DNA from: Caldilineaceae bacterium
GTDB lineage: Bacteria; Chloroflexota; Anaerolineae; Caldilineales; Caldilineaceae
Assembly (NCBI GenBank): GCA_022821585.1
Contig: JAJEDI010000055.1
Span: forward strand, 266,725-330,724
Length of the DNA stretch: 64,000 nt
Direction of reading: 5' to 3'
Part shown: positions 17,876 through 27,104 of the stretch, one piece after another
How the letters are laid out: the number at the start of each line of letters is the position of its first letter
Numbering within the stretch: position 1 is the stretch's first letter
Notes under the pieces: generated by a model
Told to the model about the DNA's origin: nothing
Databases searched by the model: none
What the model saw: the letters and a program-made list of their open reading frames with translations, nothing else
Position numbers and translations under genes: made by a program

Positions 17876-19948
17876 ATGGCCATTCAGCTGCTTTCCCAGG
17901 ACGTAGCCGCCAAGATCGCCGCCGGTGAAGTGGTGGAACGCCCGGCAAATGTCGCCAAAGAGCTGATCGAGAACAGCCTCGATGCCGGCGCGACCGAGGT
18001 GCAAGTCGAGATCAGGGAAGGCGGACAGCGCCTTCTGCAGGTGACTGACGACGGGCACGGCATCTCCGCAGATGAGCTTCAGTTAGCTGTACAGCGGCAC
18101 GCAACCAGCAAGCTGGACACCGCCGCCGACCTTGACTGTATCACCTCTTTCGGCTTCCGCGGTGAAGCCCTCTACAGTATTGCAGCGGTCAGCCAAATGA
18201 CGCTCAGGAGTCGCCGCGCAGATGCCGAGTCCGGCCAGGAGTTGCGTATTGAAGGCGGAAAGGTCACCCGCAATCAACCCGCCGGGCTGCCCGTCGGCAC
18301 AGTCGTCACAGTCGAGAATATCTTTTTCAACACGCCTGCACGGCGCAAATTCCTGCGGCGTCCGGCAACGGAGGCCGGCAACATTGCAGCCATCGTCCAG
18401 CGCTACGCCCTGGCCTATCCCGCCTGCCGCTTCAAGCTCGTCACCGAAGGCAAGCTCTCCTTTTTCACCGAGGGCGCCGGCCGCGTCGACGAAGTGCTTG
18501 CCACAATTTACGGGCGGAACAATGCACAACAGATGATAGGCATAGGCCGTCTGCGCGAAGAAGGGGCAGCTCGCGAGCCGGGTGCTGCTCCCACCGAACA
18601 GGCAGGCGCCTTCTCGCGGGCGGAACAGCGGCCCGAAGAGGACGAAATCGATTTCATGTCAGAAGCCGCAGGCATTCCTGCTCCGGCGATTCAGCCGGCC
18701 GCCGGCCATTTGCATTCTGGCCAGGCGGCATCCACGTCATCTGCCCACTTCGAAGGCGTGAACGTCAGCGGCTACGTCAGTTCCCTGTCCCTCACACGCC
18801 CCACACGCGCCCAGATCAACCTCTTCATCAACAGGCGCTACGTCGAAGATCGAAGCCTCACCCATGCCGTTGTTCAGGCCTACCACACCTTGCTTCCGGT
18901 TGGCCGTTTCCCGCTAGCAGTGCTATTTGTCGAACTGCCTCCTTCCCAGGTCGACGTAAACGTACATCCGCGCAAGACGGAGGTGCGTTTCGTCAACGCC
19001 AACAGGCTCTTCAGCACTGTCCAGCGTACCGTCCGCCGGGCGGTTATCGACAGCATTGGCGTACCGTCCGTGGAACTGGGCGACGTGGGCGGACGACCCG
19101 CAGAATCAGGCTCCGATTGGCCCGGCCAAGACCCCGGACAACAAGATCCTGACCACCTGCGTCACACCTGCTGGTCTGCCCGTCGCCACGCGATTCTCAA
19201 CGCCGGCGTCAATATACAGCCTGCAATGCCTTTCGAGCTTCCTGCCGCTGACCAGCCTGGCGTGTACCCACAATTAGGTGCGCCCGGCACGCCACCTGAA
19301 GATTCACCGCCTTCGGCTGCCCGTGAACCGGATTCGGCCCACCGTCACGACGAGGAGGCGCTGCCTCCGCTTCGTGTAGTTGGCCAAGCCGGGGCAACGT
19401 ATGTTGTCGCCGAAGGGCCGGAGGGGCTGTATCTCATCGATCAGCACGCCGCCCACGAGAGGATTCTGTACGAAAAATATATGGCCCAACGCCAAAGCGG
19501 CGGTACAGAAGGTGGCGTTGCCCGCCAGGGCCTGTTGACTCCGATCTCGGTCCATGTGGGCGATGCCCGCGCCGGTCTGGTGGCCCAACATTTGAACGCA
19601 TTGAACGCAATCGGGTTTGGTGTCGAACATTTCGGCGGCGATACATTCCTTGTACGCGCCGTACCCGGAGTCCTGTCGAACCAGGATTCCGAACGCGCTC
19701 TCGATGAGATTGTGCAGGGCCTGGCGGAGAGCAGGGACCTCGTGGGGGAGGAGTTGGAGGCGCGCCTGGTCAAAATGGTGTGCAAGCGAGCGTCAATCAA
19801 GGCGGGCCAGATTCTGAGCGACATCGAGATGAAGGAACTGGTGCGGCAGTTGGAAAAGTGCCGGGCCCCGCGCACATGTCCTCACGGACGACCCACAATG
19901 CTGAAACTGAGCGCCGGCGAACTGGAGCGGGCCTTCAAACGGACGTAG
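17876..19948 (+). CDS. mutL: DNA mismatch repair protein MutL with endonuclease motif
   Basis: 690 residues. The N-terminal GHKL ATPase has IAAGEVVERPANVAKELIEN near 14-33, DDGHGI and GFRGEAL, followed by the transducer domain to about 340. A disordered linker rich in Pro, Ala and Glu spans about 380-490. The C-terminal domain carries the complete nicking-endonuclease metal motif DQHAAHERILYE (522-533) and CPHGRPT (668-674), so this is the strand-nicking type found in bacteria without MutH. An insertion of about 50 residues near 225-280, between the ATPase and transducer parts, is unusual. It lies downstream of the solitary methyltransferase; no mutS is in the window. Confidence 0.96.
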   Translation: MAIQLLSQDVAAKIAAGEVVERPANVAKELIENSLDAGATEVQVEIREGGQRLLQVTDDGHGISADELQLAVQRHATSKLDTAADLDCITSFGFRGEALYSIAAVSQMTLRSRRADAESGQELRIEGGKVTRNQPAGLPVGTVVTVENIFFNTPARRKFLRRPATEAGNIAAIVQRYALAYPACRFKLVTEGKLSFFTEGAGRVDEVLATIYGRNNAQQMIGIGRLREEGAAREPGAAPTEQAGAFSRAEQRPEEDEIDFMSEAAGIPAPAIQPAAGHLHSGQAASTSSAHFEGVNVSGYVSSLSLTRPTRAQINLFINRRYVEDRSLTHAVVQAYHTLLPVGRFPLAVLFVELPPSQVDVNVHPRKTEVRFVNANRLFSTVQRTVRRAVIDSIGVPSVELGDVGGRPAESGSDWPGQDPGQQDPDHLRHTCWSARRHAILNAGVNIQPAMPFELPAADQPGVYPQLGAPGTPPEDSPPSAAREPDSAHRHDEEALPPLRVVGQAGATYVVAEGPEGLYLIDQHAAHERILYEKYMAQRQSGGTEGGVARQGLLTPISVHVGDARAGLVAQHLNALNAIGFGVEHFGGDTFLVRAVPGVLSNQDSERALDEIVQGLAESRDLVGEELEARLVKMVCKRASIKAGQILSDIEMKELVRQLEKCRAPRTCPHGRPTMLKLSAGELERAFKRT

Positions 19949-20003
19949 CGCTAACAATCCTCTCTACTTCGCGAAGACACCTGTCACGCTGTTCCATCTA
20001 AAC

Positions 20004-20029
20004 ACACAAAAAACCTGCTCGTTTTGTGT
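20004..20029 (+). terminator. A/T-rich stem-loop downstream of mutL
   Basis: Perfect 8-bp inverted repeat (ACACAAAA, 10-base loop, TTTTGTGT) 55 bases after the mutL stop. The A-rich left arm and T-rich right arm could make a weak two-way terminator, or an operator for the TATACT promoter that starts 20 bases further on. Confidence 0.35.
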
Positions 20030-20048
20030 TGTGGACTCTTTGGTGTGC

Positions 20049-20054
20049 TATACT
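20049..20054 (+). promoter_or_regulatory. Candidate -10 box upstream of the YdjM-like gene
   Basis: TATACT about 92 bases before the ATG at 20147. A TTGTGT-type -35 is present but spacing is long (about 19 bases), so the call rests mainly on the -10. Confidence 0.35.
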
Positions 20055-20146
20055 GAAAGGTGGCGCTCCAAAATTCCGCAACCATTTTGCGGGTTCCAAC
20101 TGTATCCCCGTGCAGTTGGATGTCGGACGTCCTTTGTTGAAATCGG

Positions 20147-20686
20147 ATGTACCACGTGCTTCAATTCGCCGGCCTGGACGTACTGACTGTTGCGATTGGC
20201 TTCGCTTGCTTCGCTTTGGGGGCGTGGCTGGGAACCCTTTTCCCGGACATCGACAGATTCAGGTTTTTCCGCCTTCGCCACAGGTCAATCGTCACCCACA
20301 GCTTCCTGATGCCCGCCCTGTTATGGGCCGGCTTGGCCCTCACATCAAGTGAATGGGCCGAATGGCTGGTCACCGGATTCGCGGCCGGCGTAGCCCTGCA
20401 TTTGGCTTTTGACCTCTTTCCTGGAAAGTGGCGCGGCTTCGCCCTCGTAGACGTGCCAAAACTGGGGCGCTGCACAAGATCGCTCTCCACCATTCTGTTG
20501 TTCTCCAATCTCTTCTTGTGCGTGATCCTTTCCGTGTCCATCTTTCCTGAACATGGTCTTGCCGGTGTGCTCGCATACAGCGCCACACTCGCAGCCCTCT
20601 ACTCTTACGGGATTTGGGCGAAAAAGGAACATTTCGCCGCCGGCCACCTGATGACCATACTTACTCTGGGCGGCGACGCCCTTTAG
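20147..20686 (+). CDS. YdjM/DUF457-like membrane-bound metal-dependent hydrolase family protein
   Basis: 179 residues with about five hydrophobic segments (13-31, 54-66, 74-90, 114-136, 140-156). The family pattern is visible: LGTLFPDIDRF near 28-38, HRSIVTHS near 45-52, and HLAFDLFPGKW near 83-93. The His and Asp residues could bind a metal, as in the LexA-regulated YdjM group. Actual activity is unknown. It lies between mutL and tig on the same strand, separated from tig by 37 bases that contain a perfect -10 box, so tig probably has its own promoter. Confidence 0.7.
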   Translation: MYHVLQFAGLDVLTVAIGFACFALGAWLGTLFPDIDRFRFFRLRHRSIVTHSFLMPALLWAGLALTSSEWAEWLVTGFAAGVALHLAFDLFPGKWRGFALVDVPKLGRCTRSLSTILLFSNLFLCVILSVSIFPEHGLAGVLAYSATLAALYSYGIWAKKEHFAAGHLMTILTLGGDAL

Positions 20687-20702
20687 GCTCCTGCTATCAA
20701 GA

Positions 20703-20708
20703 TATAAT
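20703..20708 (+). promoter_or_regulatory. Candidate -10 box for tig
   Basis: Perfect TATAAT 15 bases before the tig ATG at 20724. The -35 region, over the end of the preceding gene, is poor. The short leader still holds GAGGCAAGG as a ribosome binding site. Confidence 0.5.
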
Positions 20709-20723
20709 GAGAGGCAAGGTACG

Positions 20724-22214
20724 ATGACATTGACCGTTTCCACAGAACCATTGGAAAGCCGCCAACTCGCAATGACAATCGAGGTTGCCGAAGAGCGCAT
20801 CGATCAAGAGATGCGTAAGGCAGCCCGCAAAATCGCCCAACAGGTGCGCATTCCCGGCTTTCGCAAGGGCCGCGTGCCCTTCCATATCTTGCTTCAATTC
20901 GTGGGTCGAGAGGCGATCGTCAACGAGTTTGTCGACGAACTGGGCCAGGAGGTCTACAAGGAGGCACTCGAGCAGGAGGGGCTGGAGCCTTTCTTCGTAG
21001 GAAGTCTTGACAATGTTGACATGGAGCAGGCCGTTCGCTTCCACCTCACCATCCCTCTCCCGCCTGAGGTAAGTCTGGGTGACTATCGTGGCATGCGCGT
21101 TGAAGAAGAGGATGTCGAGGCCGACGAAGTACAGGTACAGGAACGCGTCCAGGCCATTCTCGAACAAAACGCCGACTACGTTGAGGCCGACCGCCCCAGC
21201 CAGTACGGCGATTTGATGACAATCGATCTGAAGGGCGTCGCCCTGGATGACGACGGCAACGAAACCGAAACTGTCGTCTTCAACGAAGAAGACTGGGATG
21301 TAACCCCAGACCAGGAAAACCCGATGGAACCGGCCGGACTGGATGAGGAATTGGTGGGACTGACACCTGGCGAAGAAAAAAGTTTCGAGATCGCATGGCC
21401 GGAAGACAGTCCCAGCATGCACGCCGGCAGCACCGTCCGTTTTTCGGTACAAGTCCACAAGACGCAGGCTTTCGAAACACCGGCTGAACTGACAGATGAG
21501 ATCGCACAGAATTTCGGCCCCGACTTTGAGACCGCCGCAGACCTGCTCGACGACCTTCGTGAAAACGCCCTGCAGGAGGCCGCACAACAGGCGGAAAACG
21601 AACATGTCCAGAAAGTTCTGCAGGAACTGGTCGACATCAGCGACCTCGCCTATCCACCTGTAGCCGTGGACCTCGAAATCGACCGCCTGGTGCGCAATTT
21701 CGATATGCGAATCCGCCAGATGGGATTGCAGGGAATGGAGCAGTACCTGGAGATGTCAGGCCAGACGATTGAAGACTATCGCGAATCGCTGCGCGAGGAT
21801 GCCGAAAAGTCACTGCAGATCGAGTTGGCCTTGGCCGAGCTCTCAACGTGCGAAAAGCTGGCCGTCAGCGAAGAAGAGTTTGAAACACACATCGGCGAAG
21901 TGGCCGCCCCTCTGCCGGAGGACGCTGATGAGGAAGCGGTGAAGTCACGCAATGACATGCTCGAAATGATGCGGGCCGAACATAGCCGCCCACTCATCGA
22001 AAGCGAAATCCTCCGAGAAAAATCGGTCAACTTGCTCCTGGCGATCGCCCGCGGCGAAGAAATCCCCGAACCCGAAGAGGACGAGAGCGATTCCGAGGAG
22101 GATGAGCAGTCCACTGCCGAAGCCTCCACGCAAACAGCTGCAGCAGCCGAGTCCGAGCAGGGCGAAGAGGCGGATGAAGCTGAGGCAGCAACGGAAGAGT
22201 CCGCAGACGCCTGA
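20724..22214 (+). CDS. tig: Trigger factor
   Basis: Ribosome-associated chaperone that meets nascent chains at the exit tunnel. 496 residues. The N-terminal ribosome-binding domain carries the signature IPGFRKGRVP near 44-53; the central part (about 150-250) corresponds to the FKBP-like peptidyl-prolyl isomerase domain but is divergent (LTPGEEKSFEI near 213-223 is retained). The C-terminal helical arms run from about 255 to 448. The last 50 residues are a very acidic, low-complexity tail of Glu, Asp, Ala and Ser, which most trigger factors lack. It precedes clpP and clpX in the widespread tig-clpP-clpX order. Confidence 0.96.
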   Translation: MTLTVSTEPLESRQLAMTIEVAEERIDQEMRKAARKIAQQVRIPGFRKGRVPFHILLQFVGREAIVNEFVDELGQEVYKEALEQEGLEPFFVGSLDNVDMEQAVRFHLTIPLPPEVSLGDYRGMRVEEEDVEADEVQVQERVQAILEQNADYVEADRPSQYGDLMTIDLKGVALDDDGNETETVVFNEEDWDVTPDQENPMEPAGLDEELVGLTPGEEKSFEIAWPEDSPSMHAGSTVRFSVQVHKTQAFETPAELTDEIAQNFGPDFETAADLLDDLRENALQEAAQQAENEHVQKVLQELVDISDLAYPPVAVDLEIDRLVRNFDMRIRQMGLQGMEQYLEMSGQTIEDYRESLREDAEKSLQIELALAELSTCEKLAVSEEEFETHIGEVAAPLPEDADEEAVKSRNDMLEMMRAEHSRPLIESEILREKSVNLLLAIARGEEIPEPEEDESDSEEDEQSTAEASTQTAAAAESEQGEEADEAEAATEESADA

Positions 22215-22378
22215 GAACGACGCAAACGAAAGTCTAATGCAGAATAGAGCGGACCCTACATTTCTCGTCGTTTTCAACGATTACAATGCGCACTGTTCCA
22301 ATCAGTCGGTCGGCCCCGCCGCCGGCTGAACCAGGGTCCGTATACGTCGATATCATCAGCCGAAAAGAGGAGTTTCCG

Positions 22379-23176
22379 ATGTTCAATCCTTTTGAAGAAA
22401 AGTTCTCGGCCCAGGGGTCGCAGCCACACAATCAAACGCAATCGAACGACTGGTCCAGCCTTCCCGGCAGCCAGTTTGGGACGGGCAGCCTTTCCCCGTC
22501 GAACATCGTTCCGATGGTAATCGAGAGTACTGGCCGCGGTGAGCGGGCCTATGACATCTACAGCCTCCTGCTGAAGGAGCGCATCATCTTTCTCGGTATG
22601 CCCCTTTCCGATCAGGTTGCCAATCTGATCGTCGCCCAGCTTCTCTATCTGAATTCCGAAGACCCGAATCAGCCGATCCAGATGTTTATTCACAGCCCGG
22701 GCGGCCTCATTTACGCCGGCCTGGCCATCTATGACACCATGAAGATGATTCAGACCCCGATTCATACCTTCGCTGTCGGCGTTACCGCCAGCATGGGCAC
22801 TGTACTGCTCTGCTCCGGCACTAAGGGCAAACGCTACGCTCTGCCCCACGCCACCATCCACATGCACCCCGCCGGCGGCGGCGCACAGGGCTACACCGAG
22901 GATGTGCGCATCGCCTTGAGAGAGCAGGAACGCCTTCAGACCCAGCTATTCCATATCGTGGGTCAACAGACCGGTCACGACTGGCAGGAGATCGAAGAGA
23001 TCTTCCAGCGCGACCGCTGGATGAACGCGATCGAAGCCCGCGACTTCGGCATCGTCGATGAGGTCCTCGGCGACAGCAGCGACATCGTCTCCGTCGTGGA
23101 CGGTCGGGTAAACGTACCGAACGAAAACGGCACCGAGCCTGCTACCGAAGCGGCAGAAGACAAAAAGGACAAATAG
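22379..23176 (+). CDS. clpP: ATP-dependent Clp protease proteolytic subunit
   Basis: Serine protease that forms the tetradecameric barrel fed by ClpX or ClpA. The catalytic triad is visible: Ser138 (TASMG), His163 (IHMHPAGGG) and Asp212 (QRDRW). Motifs IHSPGG and [11 protein letters not shown] are typical. I chose the ATG at 22379 (265 residues) because AGAGGAG lies just upstream; an upstream in-frame ATG at 22286 adds 31 unconserved residues. Even so, about 40 residues precede the conserved core (IVPMVIE), longer than usual, and about 30 residues rich in Glu and Lys follow it. The N-terminal stretch may be a propeptide. A -10-like TACAAT lies at 22282-22287. Confidence 0.95.
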   Translation: MFNPFEEKFSAQGSQPHNQTQSNDWSSLPGSQFGTGSLSPSNIVPMVIESTGRGERAYDIYSLLLKERIIFLGMPLSDQVANLIVAQLLYLNSEDPNQPIQMFIHSPGGLIYAGLAIYDTMKMIQTPIHTFAVGVTASMGTVLLCSGTKGKRYALPHATIHMHPAGGGAQGYTEDVRIALREQERLQTQLFHIVGQQTGHDWQEIEEIFQRDRWMNAIEARDFGIVDEVLGDSSDIVSVVDGRVNVPNENGTEPATEAAEDKKDK

Positions 23177-23234
23177 CACAGACTGGAGGATGAGGCAGCC
23201 GTATCTACAATTAGACTGGCTGCTCTCTCCGGGA

Positions 23235-23273
23235 AGCCGGAGGTCTCAAGTTTCGAATCCTGAGACCCCGGCT
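23235..23273 (+). other. Strong stem-loop between clpP and clpX
   Basis: 13-bp stem (AGCCGG, bulged A, GGTCTCA paired with TGAGACCCCGGCT) closed by a 12-base loop. No T-run follows. It may reduce read-through or act as an mRNA processing or stabilising site that sets the clpP:clpX ratio. The loop sequence TTTCGAATCC resembles a tRNA T-loop, but no tRNA can be folded around it. A smaller 6-bp stem (ACAGGA/TCCTGT, 23289-23306) lies just before the clpX ATG and contains the only AGGA. Confidence 0.6.
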
Positions 23274-23312
23274 GTGCCCTGACTGAGGACAGGAAAAGTA
23301 TCCTGTAACGCG

Positions 23313-24815
23313 ATGAACGTATGCTCCTTTTGCGGCAACGAGGAATCAGAAGCCCAGCGTCTGATCGCCGGTGACGATGATGTCCACATCTGTGACGAGT
23401 GTGTCCGCCTCAGTGCCGAAATCCTCGAAGAAGAAGGTGTAGGCGAAAGCGGAGTCTCAAGCAAGTCCGCTCAACTTGCTGCCAGGCGGGTGCCTAGTCC
23501 GCGCGAAATCGTCCAAAGCCTGAATCAATACGTAATCGGTCAGAATCGCGCCAAGAAGGTGCTGTCAGTCGCCGTTTACAACCACTATAAGCGGATATTC
23601 GGCAGCAGCCGCTCGGTCGGTCGAAGCTGGCGCGAGAGCCAGCCCGTGCACGAGCAGGACAACAGGGATCCCCCTCCCAGCCACGAAGCGGAATCCCCCC
23701 CCAAACACGACGTTCAGGACAGCCAGGAGGAGCAGGTCGAGCTTGCCAAAAGCAATGTACTCCTGATCGGCCCCACCGGCAGCGGCAAGACCCTGATGGC
23801 GCAGATACTTGCAAGGCTTCTCGACGTTCCATTCACCATCGCCGACGCCACCAGCCTGACCGAAGCCGGATACGTAGGCGAAGACGTCGAAAGCCTTCTC
23901 GTCGGTCTGCTGCAGGCTGCCGACTGGGATGCCGACAGGGCCGCAAGCGGCATCGTCTACATCGACGAGATCGACAAGATCGCTCGCAAGGCAGGCGACA
24001 ATCCCAGCATCACCCGTGACGTGAGCGGCGAGGGCGTTCAGCAGGCCCTGCTCAAGATTGTCGAGGGCACGACAGTCAACGTGCCGCCCACGACGGGGCG
24101 TAAACATCCCCACCAGGAGTTTATCCCCCTCGACACCCGCAATATCCTCTTTATTCTGGGTGGCGCATTCGTTGGGCTGGCCGAAATGGTGCGCAGAAGA
24201 ATGCGCCGCCGCGCCGGCCTGGGATTCGTGGACGACGAATCGGAGTTGGATCCGATTGGCCGGCCAACGGAAGAGGACCGAATCGACGAATCGCCGCTAC
24301 CCGAAGGGCTGACCGAGCGTCAACGTGAACTGAAGATCCGCCGCCTCGAAAAAGAAGGGCGGGATGAGAGCCGCTTGCTGCAACAAGCAATGCCTGACGA
24401 CCTGCTTCAATACGGCCTGATCCCGGAATTTGTCGGACGCGTTCCTGTTGTAGTCAGTCTGGATGCGCTCGACCGGGAAGTCCTGGTCGAGATTCTCACG
24501 CGTCCAAAGAACAGCATCGTCCGTCAGTTCCAGCAGCTCTTCGCGATGGACGAGGTGGAGTTGGAGTTTGAACCGGAATCACTCATGGCGGCCGCAACGC
24601 AGGCATATATGCGCCGCACCGGGGCCAGAGGGTTGCGTTCGATTGTCGAGGAAGCCCTGCTGGATGTAATGTACGAGATTCCCGGCCGCGAAGAGGTCGC
24701 CCGCTGTGTAGTAAGCCGCGAGGTCTTTGAAGACGGCGCGCTGCCCCGGCTTTACGGCGCCCAGGGTCAACAGGTTCTCTTCCCCAACGATCAAGAGCTC
24801 GACGCAGCCGCCTGA
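23313..24815 (+). CDS. clpX: ClpX unfoldase with two large insertions
   Basis: AAA+ ATPase that recognises and unfolds substrates for ClpP. Zinc-binding domain with Cys4, Cys7, Cys27 and Cys30; Walker A GPTGSGKT (153-160); Walker B VYIDEID (215-221); and pore and sensor regions as usual. The ClpP-docking tripeptide appears as LGF (303-305) instead of the common IGF. It has 500 residues against about 420 normally. Two insertions explain this: about 96-142, hydrophilic and rich in Pro, Asp and Glu, between YKRI and the Walker A strand; and about 306-356, charged, directly after LGF. The frame is continuous, so these are real insertions. Location after clpP supports the call. Confidence 0.94.
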   Translation: MNVCSFCGNEESEAQRLIAGDDDVHICDECVRLSAEILEEEGVGESGVSSKSAQLAARRVPSPREIVQSLNQYVIGQNRAKKVLSVAVYNHYKRIFGSSRSVGRSWRESQPVHEQDNRDPPPSHEAESPPKHDVQDSQEEQVELAKSNVLLIGPTGSGKTLMAQILARLLDVPFTIADATSLTEAGYVGEDVESLLVGLLQAADWDADRAASGIVYIDEIDKIARKAGDNPSITRDVSGEGVQQALLKIVEGTTVNVPPTTGRKHPHQEFIPLDTRNILFILGGAFVGLAEMVRRRMRRRAGLGFVDDESELDPIGRPTEEDRIDESPLPEGLTERQRELKIRRLEKEGRDESRLLQQAMPDDLLQYGLIPEFVGRVPVVVSLDALDREVLVEILTRPKNSIVRQFQQLFAMDEVELEFEPESLMAAATQAYMRRTGARGLRSIVEEALLDVMYEIPGREEVARCVVSREVFEDGALPRLYGAQGQQVLFPNDQELDAAA

Positions 24816-24956
24816 TCACAACCCACTATCTTCGGCAAGCAGCGACGCCTGAATCGGGAACAGGCCTCCTGAGAAGGCGTCCGCTCAAGAACATGGAGTC
24901 TCCCCTACGATCGATTGATAGAGGAACTCCTGCGCTCACTTGTCCGACGGGGTCCC

Positions 24957-26051
24957 CTAGGCAAATTCCCGCAACGCGGCGATTATCTTGCGGTCGGGGA
25001 CTGGGAAGGGAAGCTTTTCAATTTCGTCCAGCGTGGTCCAGCACCAGTCGGCCGCGCCAACCGCTTGCGGCTTTCCCGCAGTGATTCGCGCGTGGAACGC
25101 ATCTAGCGTCATGCGGAAATGGGTAAACGCGTGCTCCACCGTCGCTACCCTTTCACCAACCTTCACCTCCACGCCCAGATTCTGGTCGACGGCGCGCCTC
25201 ACACTCGCCTGAGAGTCCTCCTCCTCAGGCTCTCTTGCCCCGTTGGGAAAGGACCAGAGGCCGCCGAGAAGGCCCTTCTCAGGTCTCTGGCTGATCAGCA
25301 CTCTTGACTGGCCGGGCACATCTTCCCAGATTATCGCGGCGACGAACTCAACATGGGGGACTTTCTGGCTCGGCGCCCGAACCGGCCTCAGCTCCTGAAC
25401 GCCTCGCTCATGAGCCAGACAATAGGACTGCACCGGACAGCTGTCGCAAAGGGGACTGCGGCGCCTGCACACGAGGGCGCCCAATTCCATCAACCCTTCG
25501 TTCATGGCGCCGGGCGCAGACGCGGCCTCAACCATCTTTCGCGAAAGTCTCCACAGCCTGTTCTCAGTGGAACGGAGATCGATCCTCGCGTCTATATCCC
25601 ACAAACGGCTGATGACCCGTTTTGCGTTGCCGTCGAGAAGTGGTTCATGCTGCCCGAAGGCCAGGCTGAGTATCGCACCCGCCGTGTATTCGCCGATACC
25701 CGGCAGCGTAATCAGTTCGGCCCGAGTCTGCGGCAACCGACCGTCGAACTTCAAGACAACGATCTGCGCAGCTTTGTGCAGATTCCTTGCCCGGCTGTAG
25801 TAACCCAACCCCTCCCACAGCTTCAGGACCTCCTGTCGGTCTGCACCGGCAAGTGAAACCAGAGTTGGAAACCGCTCCATCCACCGGCTGAAATAGGCAG
25901 CAACAACGGACAGCCGCGTCTGCTGAGCCATGACCTCGCTGACCCAGACTGTGTACGGATCACGCGCCCCGGCCGGCTCCTCGCGCCAGGGCAGATCCCG
26001 CAGCTGCTGCCCTTGCCAGGCAGTCAGACGTTCTGCAATCTGTTGGTGCAT
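24957..26051 (-). CDS. mutY: A/G-specific adenine DNA glycosylase
   Basis: Base-excision repair enzyme that removes adenine mispaired with 8-oxoguanine. 364 residues. The catalytic Glu39 lies in WVSEVMAQQT; the helix-hairpin-helix is LPGIGEYTAGA (116-126) with Asp140 in LLDGNAKR. The 4Fe-4S cluster uses Cys195, Cys202, Cys205 and Cys211 (spacing C-X6-C-X2-C-X5-C). The C-terminal NUDIX-like domain (from about 225) senses the 8-oxoG and has WSFPNG and AFTHF. Complete and standard in length. It converges with clpX and lies 51 bases downstream of the M42 peptidase genes on the same strand. Confidence 0.96.
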   Translation of the reverse strand: MHQQIAERLTAWQGQQLRDLPWREEPAGARDPYTVWVSEVMAQQTRLSVVAAYFSRWMERFPTLVSLAGADRQEVLKLWEGLGYYSRARNLHKAAQIVVLKFDGRLPQTRAELITLPGIGEYTAGAILSLAFGQHEPLLDGNAKRVISRLWDIDARIDLRSTENRLWRLSRKMVEAASAPGAMNEGLMELGALVCRRRSPLCDSCPVQSYCLAHERGVQELRPVRAPSQKVPHVEFVAAIIWEDVPGQSRVLISQRPEKGLLGGLWSFPNGAREPEEEDSQASVRRAVDQNLGVEVKVGERVATVEHAFTHFRMTLDAFHARITAGKPQAVGAADWCWTTLDEIEKLPFPVPDRKIIAALREFA

Positions 26052-26102
26052 ATGTGCCCGGATCTGTGGCTCGTTTTTCGATCAGCAAAACTGATCTACT
26101 GA

Positions 26103-27104
26103 CTAAGAGGGATACGCTCCGCTGAGGGCGTTCACCAGCAGGCGAACCGCGCCCAGAGCGTCGTTGTAGTCGGCCACTTGCGAGGGGGTGTGGACGTAGC
26201 GGCAAGGAATGGAAACTGTGCCCGCGGGGACGCCGGCGCGGCTGACCTGCACCGCGGAGGCGTCGGTTGAGCCATACTCCAACACCTCCAATTGGTAAGG
26301 TATGTCGTGGGCCTGCGCCGTGTCTTCTAGCCAGCCCCGTACCTTGGGATGGGAAATCATGCGCCGGTCCATGACCTTGATTGCTACGCCTTTCCCAAGC
26401 GCCACCTCCATCGGAGTCGCCTGGGGAAAGTCACCGGTGGCCGTAACATCGATAGCAAGAATGACCTCTGGCTCCAAGCCGTAGCCGGCGGTGGTGGCCC
26501 CGCGTGCACCCACCTCTTCCTGTACCGTAAAGACGGCTAGGATTTCGTGCGGAGAGCTTTCGAGCTCGCGCAGCGTCTCGATCAGCACCGCGCACCCGAT
26601 CCGGTCATCGAGATTCGCAGCGAATAGTCTGTCCCCCACCGCACCGAAGCTACTCCGAAAGACCGCCGTATCGCCAACCTGAACGCGCGCTCCTTCCCTG
26701 GACTCGGCGCCTACATCCAGAAATAACTTCTGCAGCGTAGGCCGTTCGCGCGCGAGTGGGGAGCCCTCCATACCGAACGCGCCTTGGACGCCATTGGCAA
26801 AATGGACGCGGCTTCCAATAAGGGAGTTGATTAGAACTCCCCCCAAAGTGGTAAAGCGGCAGAAGCCCTGCGCGTCAACATGCGTCACCATCACGCCGAT
26901 CTCGTCTATATGCGCAGCCAGCATGATCCGCCTGCCGCCTTCGCCGCTGACGGTCGGACGCTTCACCGCGATCAGGTTGCCGAGCCTGTCCGTCCGCACT
27001 TCATCGACCAGCCCGTCCAGATGGCTGCTGATCGCCTCGCGGATCCGCTCCTCCTGCCCGCTCGGGCCGAAGACACTACACAACTCCTCGATCAAAGCTC
27101 TCAT
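26103..27104 (-). CDS. M42 family metallo-aminopeptidase (copy 1)
   Basis: Cytosolic di-metal aminopeptidase of the TET/FrvX/YsdC type, acting on short peptides in large oligomeric shells. 333 residues. Metal and catalytic residues can be placed by motif: His and Asp in AAHIDEIG, Asp in NLDDRIG, the Glu pair in VQEEVGARG, Asp in AIDVTATGD, and His in YVHTPSQ. Its start overlaps the stop of the next upstream M42 gene (27101-27104, ATGA), so the two are translationally coupled. It is the last of three paralogues in a row. Confidence 0.93.
   Translation of the reverse strand: MRALIEELCSVFGPSGQEERIREAISSHLDGLVDEVRTDRLGNLIAVKRPTVSGEGGRRIMLAAHIDEIGVMVTHVDAQGFCRFTTLGGVLINSLIGSRVHFANGVQGAFGMEGSPLARERPTLQKLFLDVGAESREGARVQVGDTAVFRSSFGAVGDRLFAANLDDRIGCAVLIETLRELESSPHEILAVFTVQEEVGARGATTAGYGLEPEVILAIDVTATGDFPQATPMEVALGKGVAIKVMDRRMISHPKVRGWLEDTAQAHDIPYQLEVLEYGSTDASAVQVSRAGVPAGTVSIPCRYVHTPSQVADYNDALGAVRLLVNALSGAYPS

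Noticed and set aside
23235..23273. Possible tRNA because of TTTCGAATCC in the loop
   Set aside because: No acceptor, D or anticodon arms can be drawn around it; the stem is 13 bp, not the 5 bp of a T arm.
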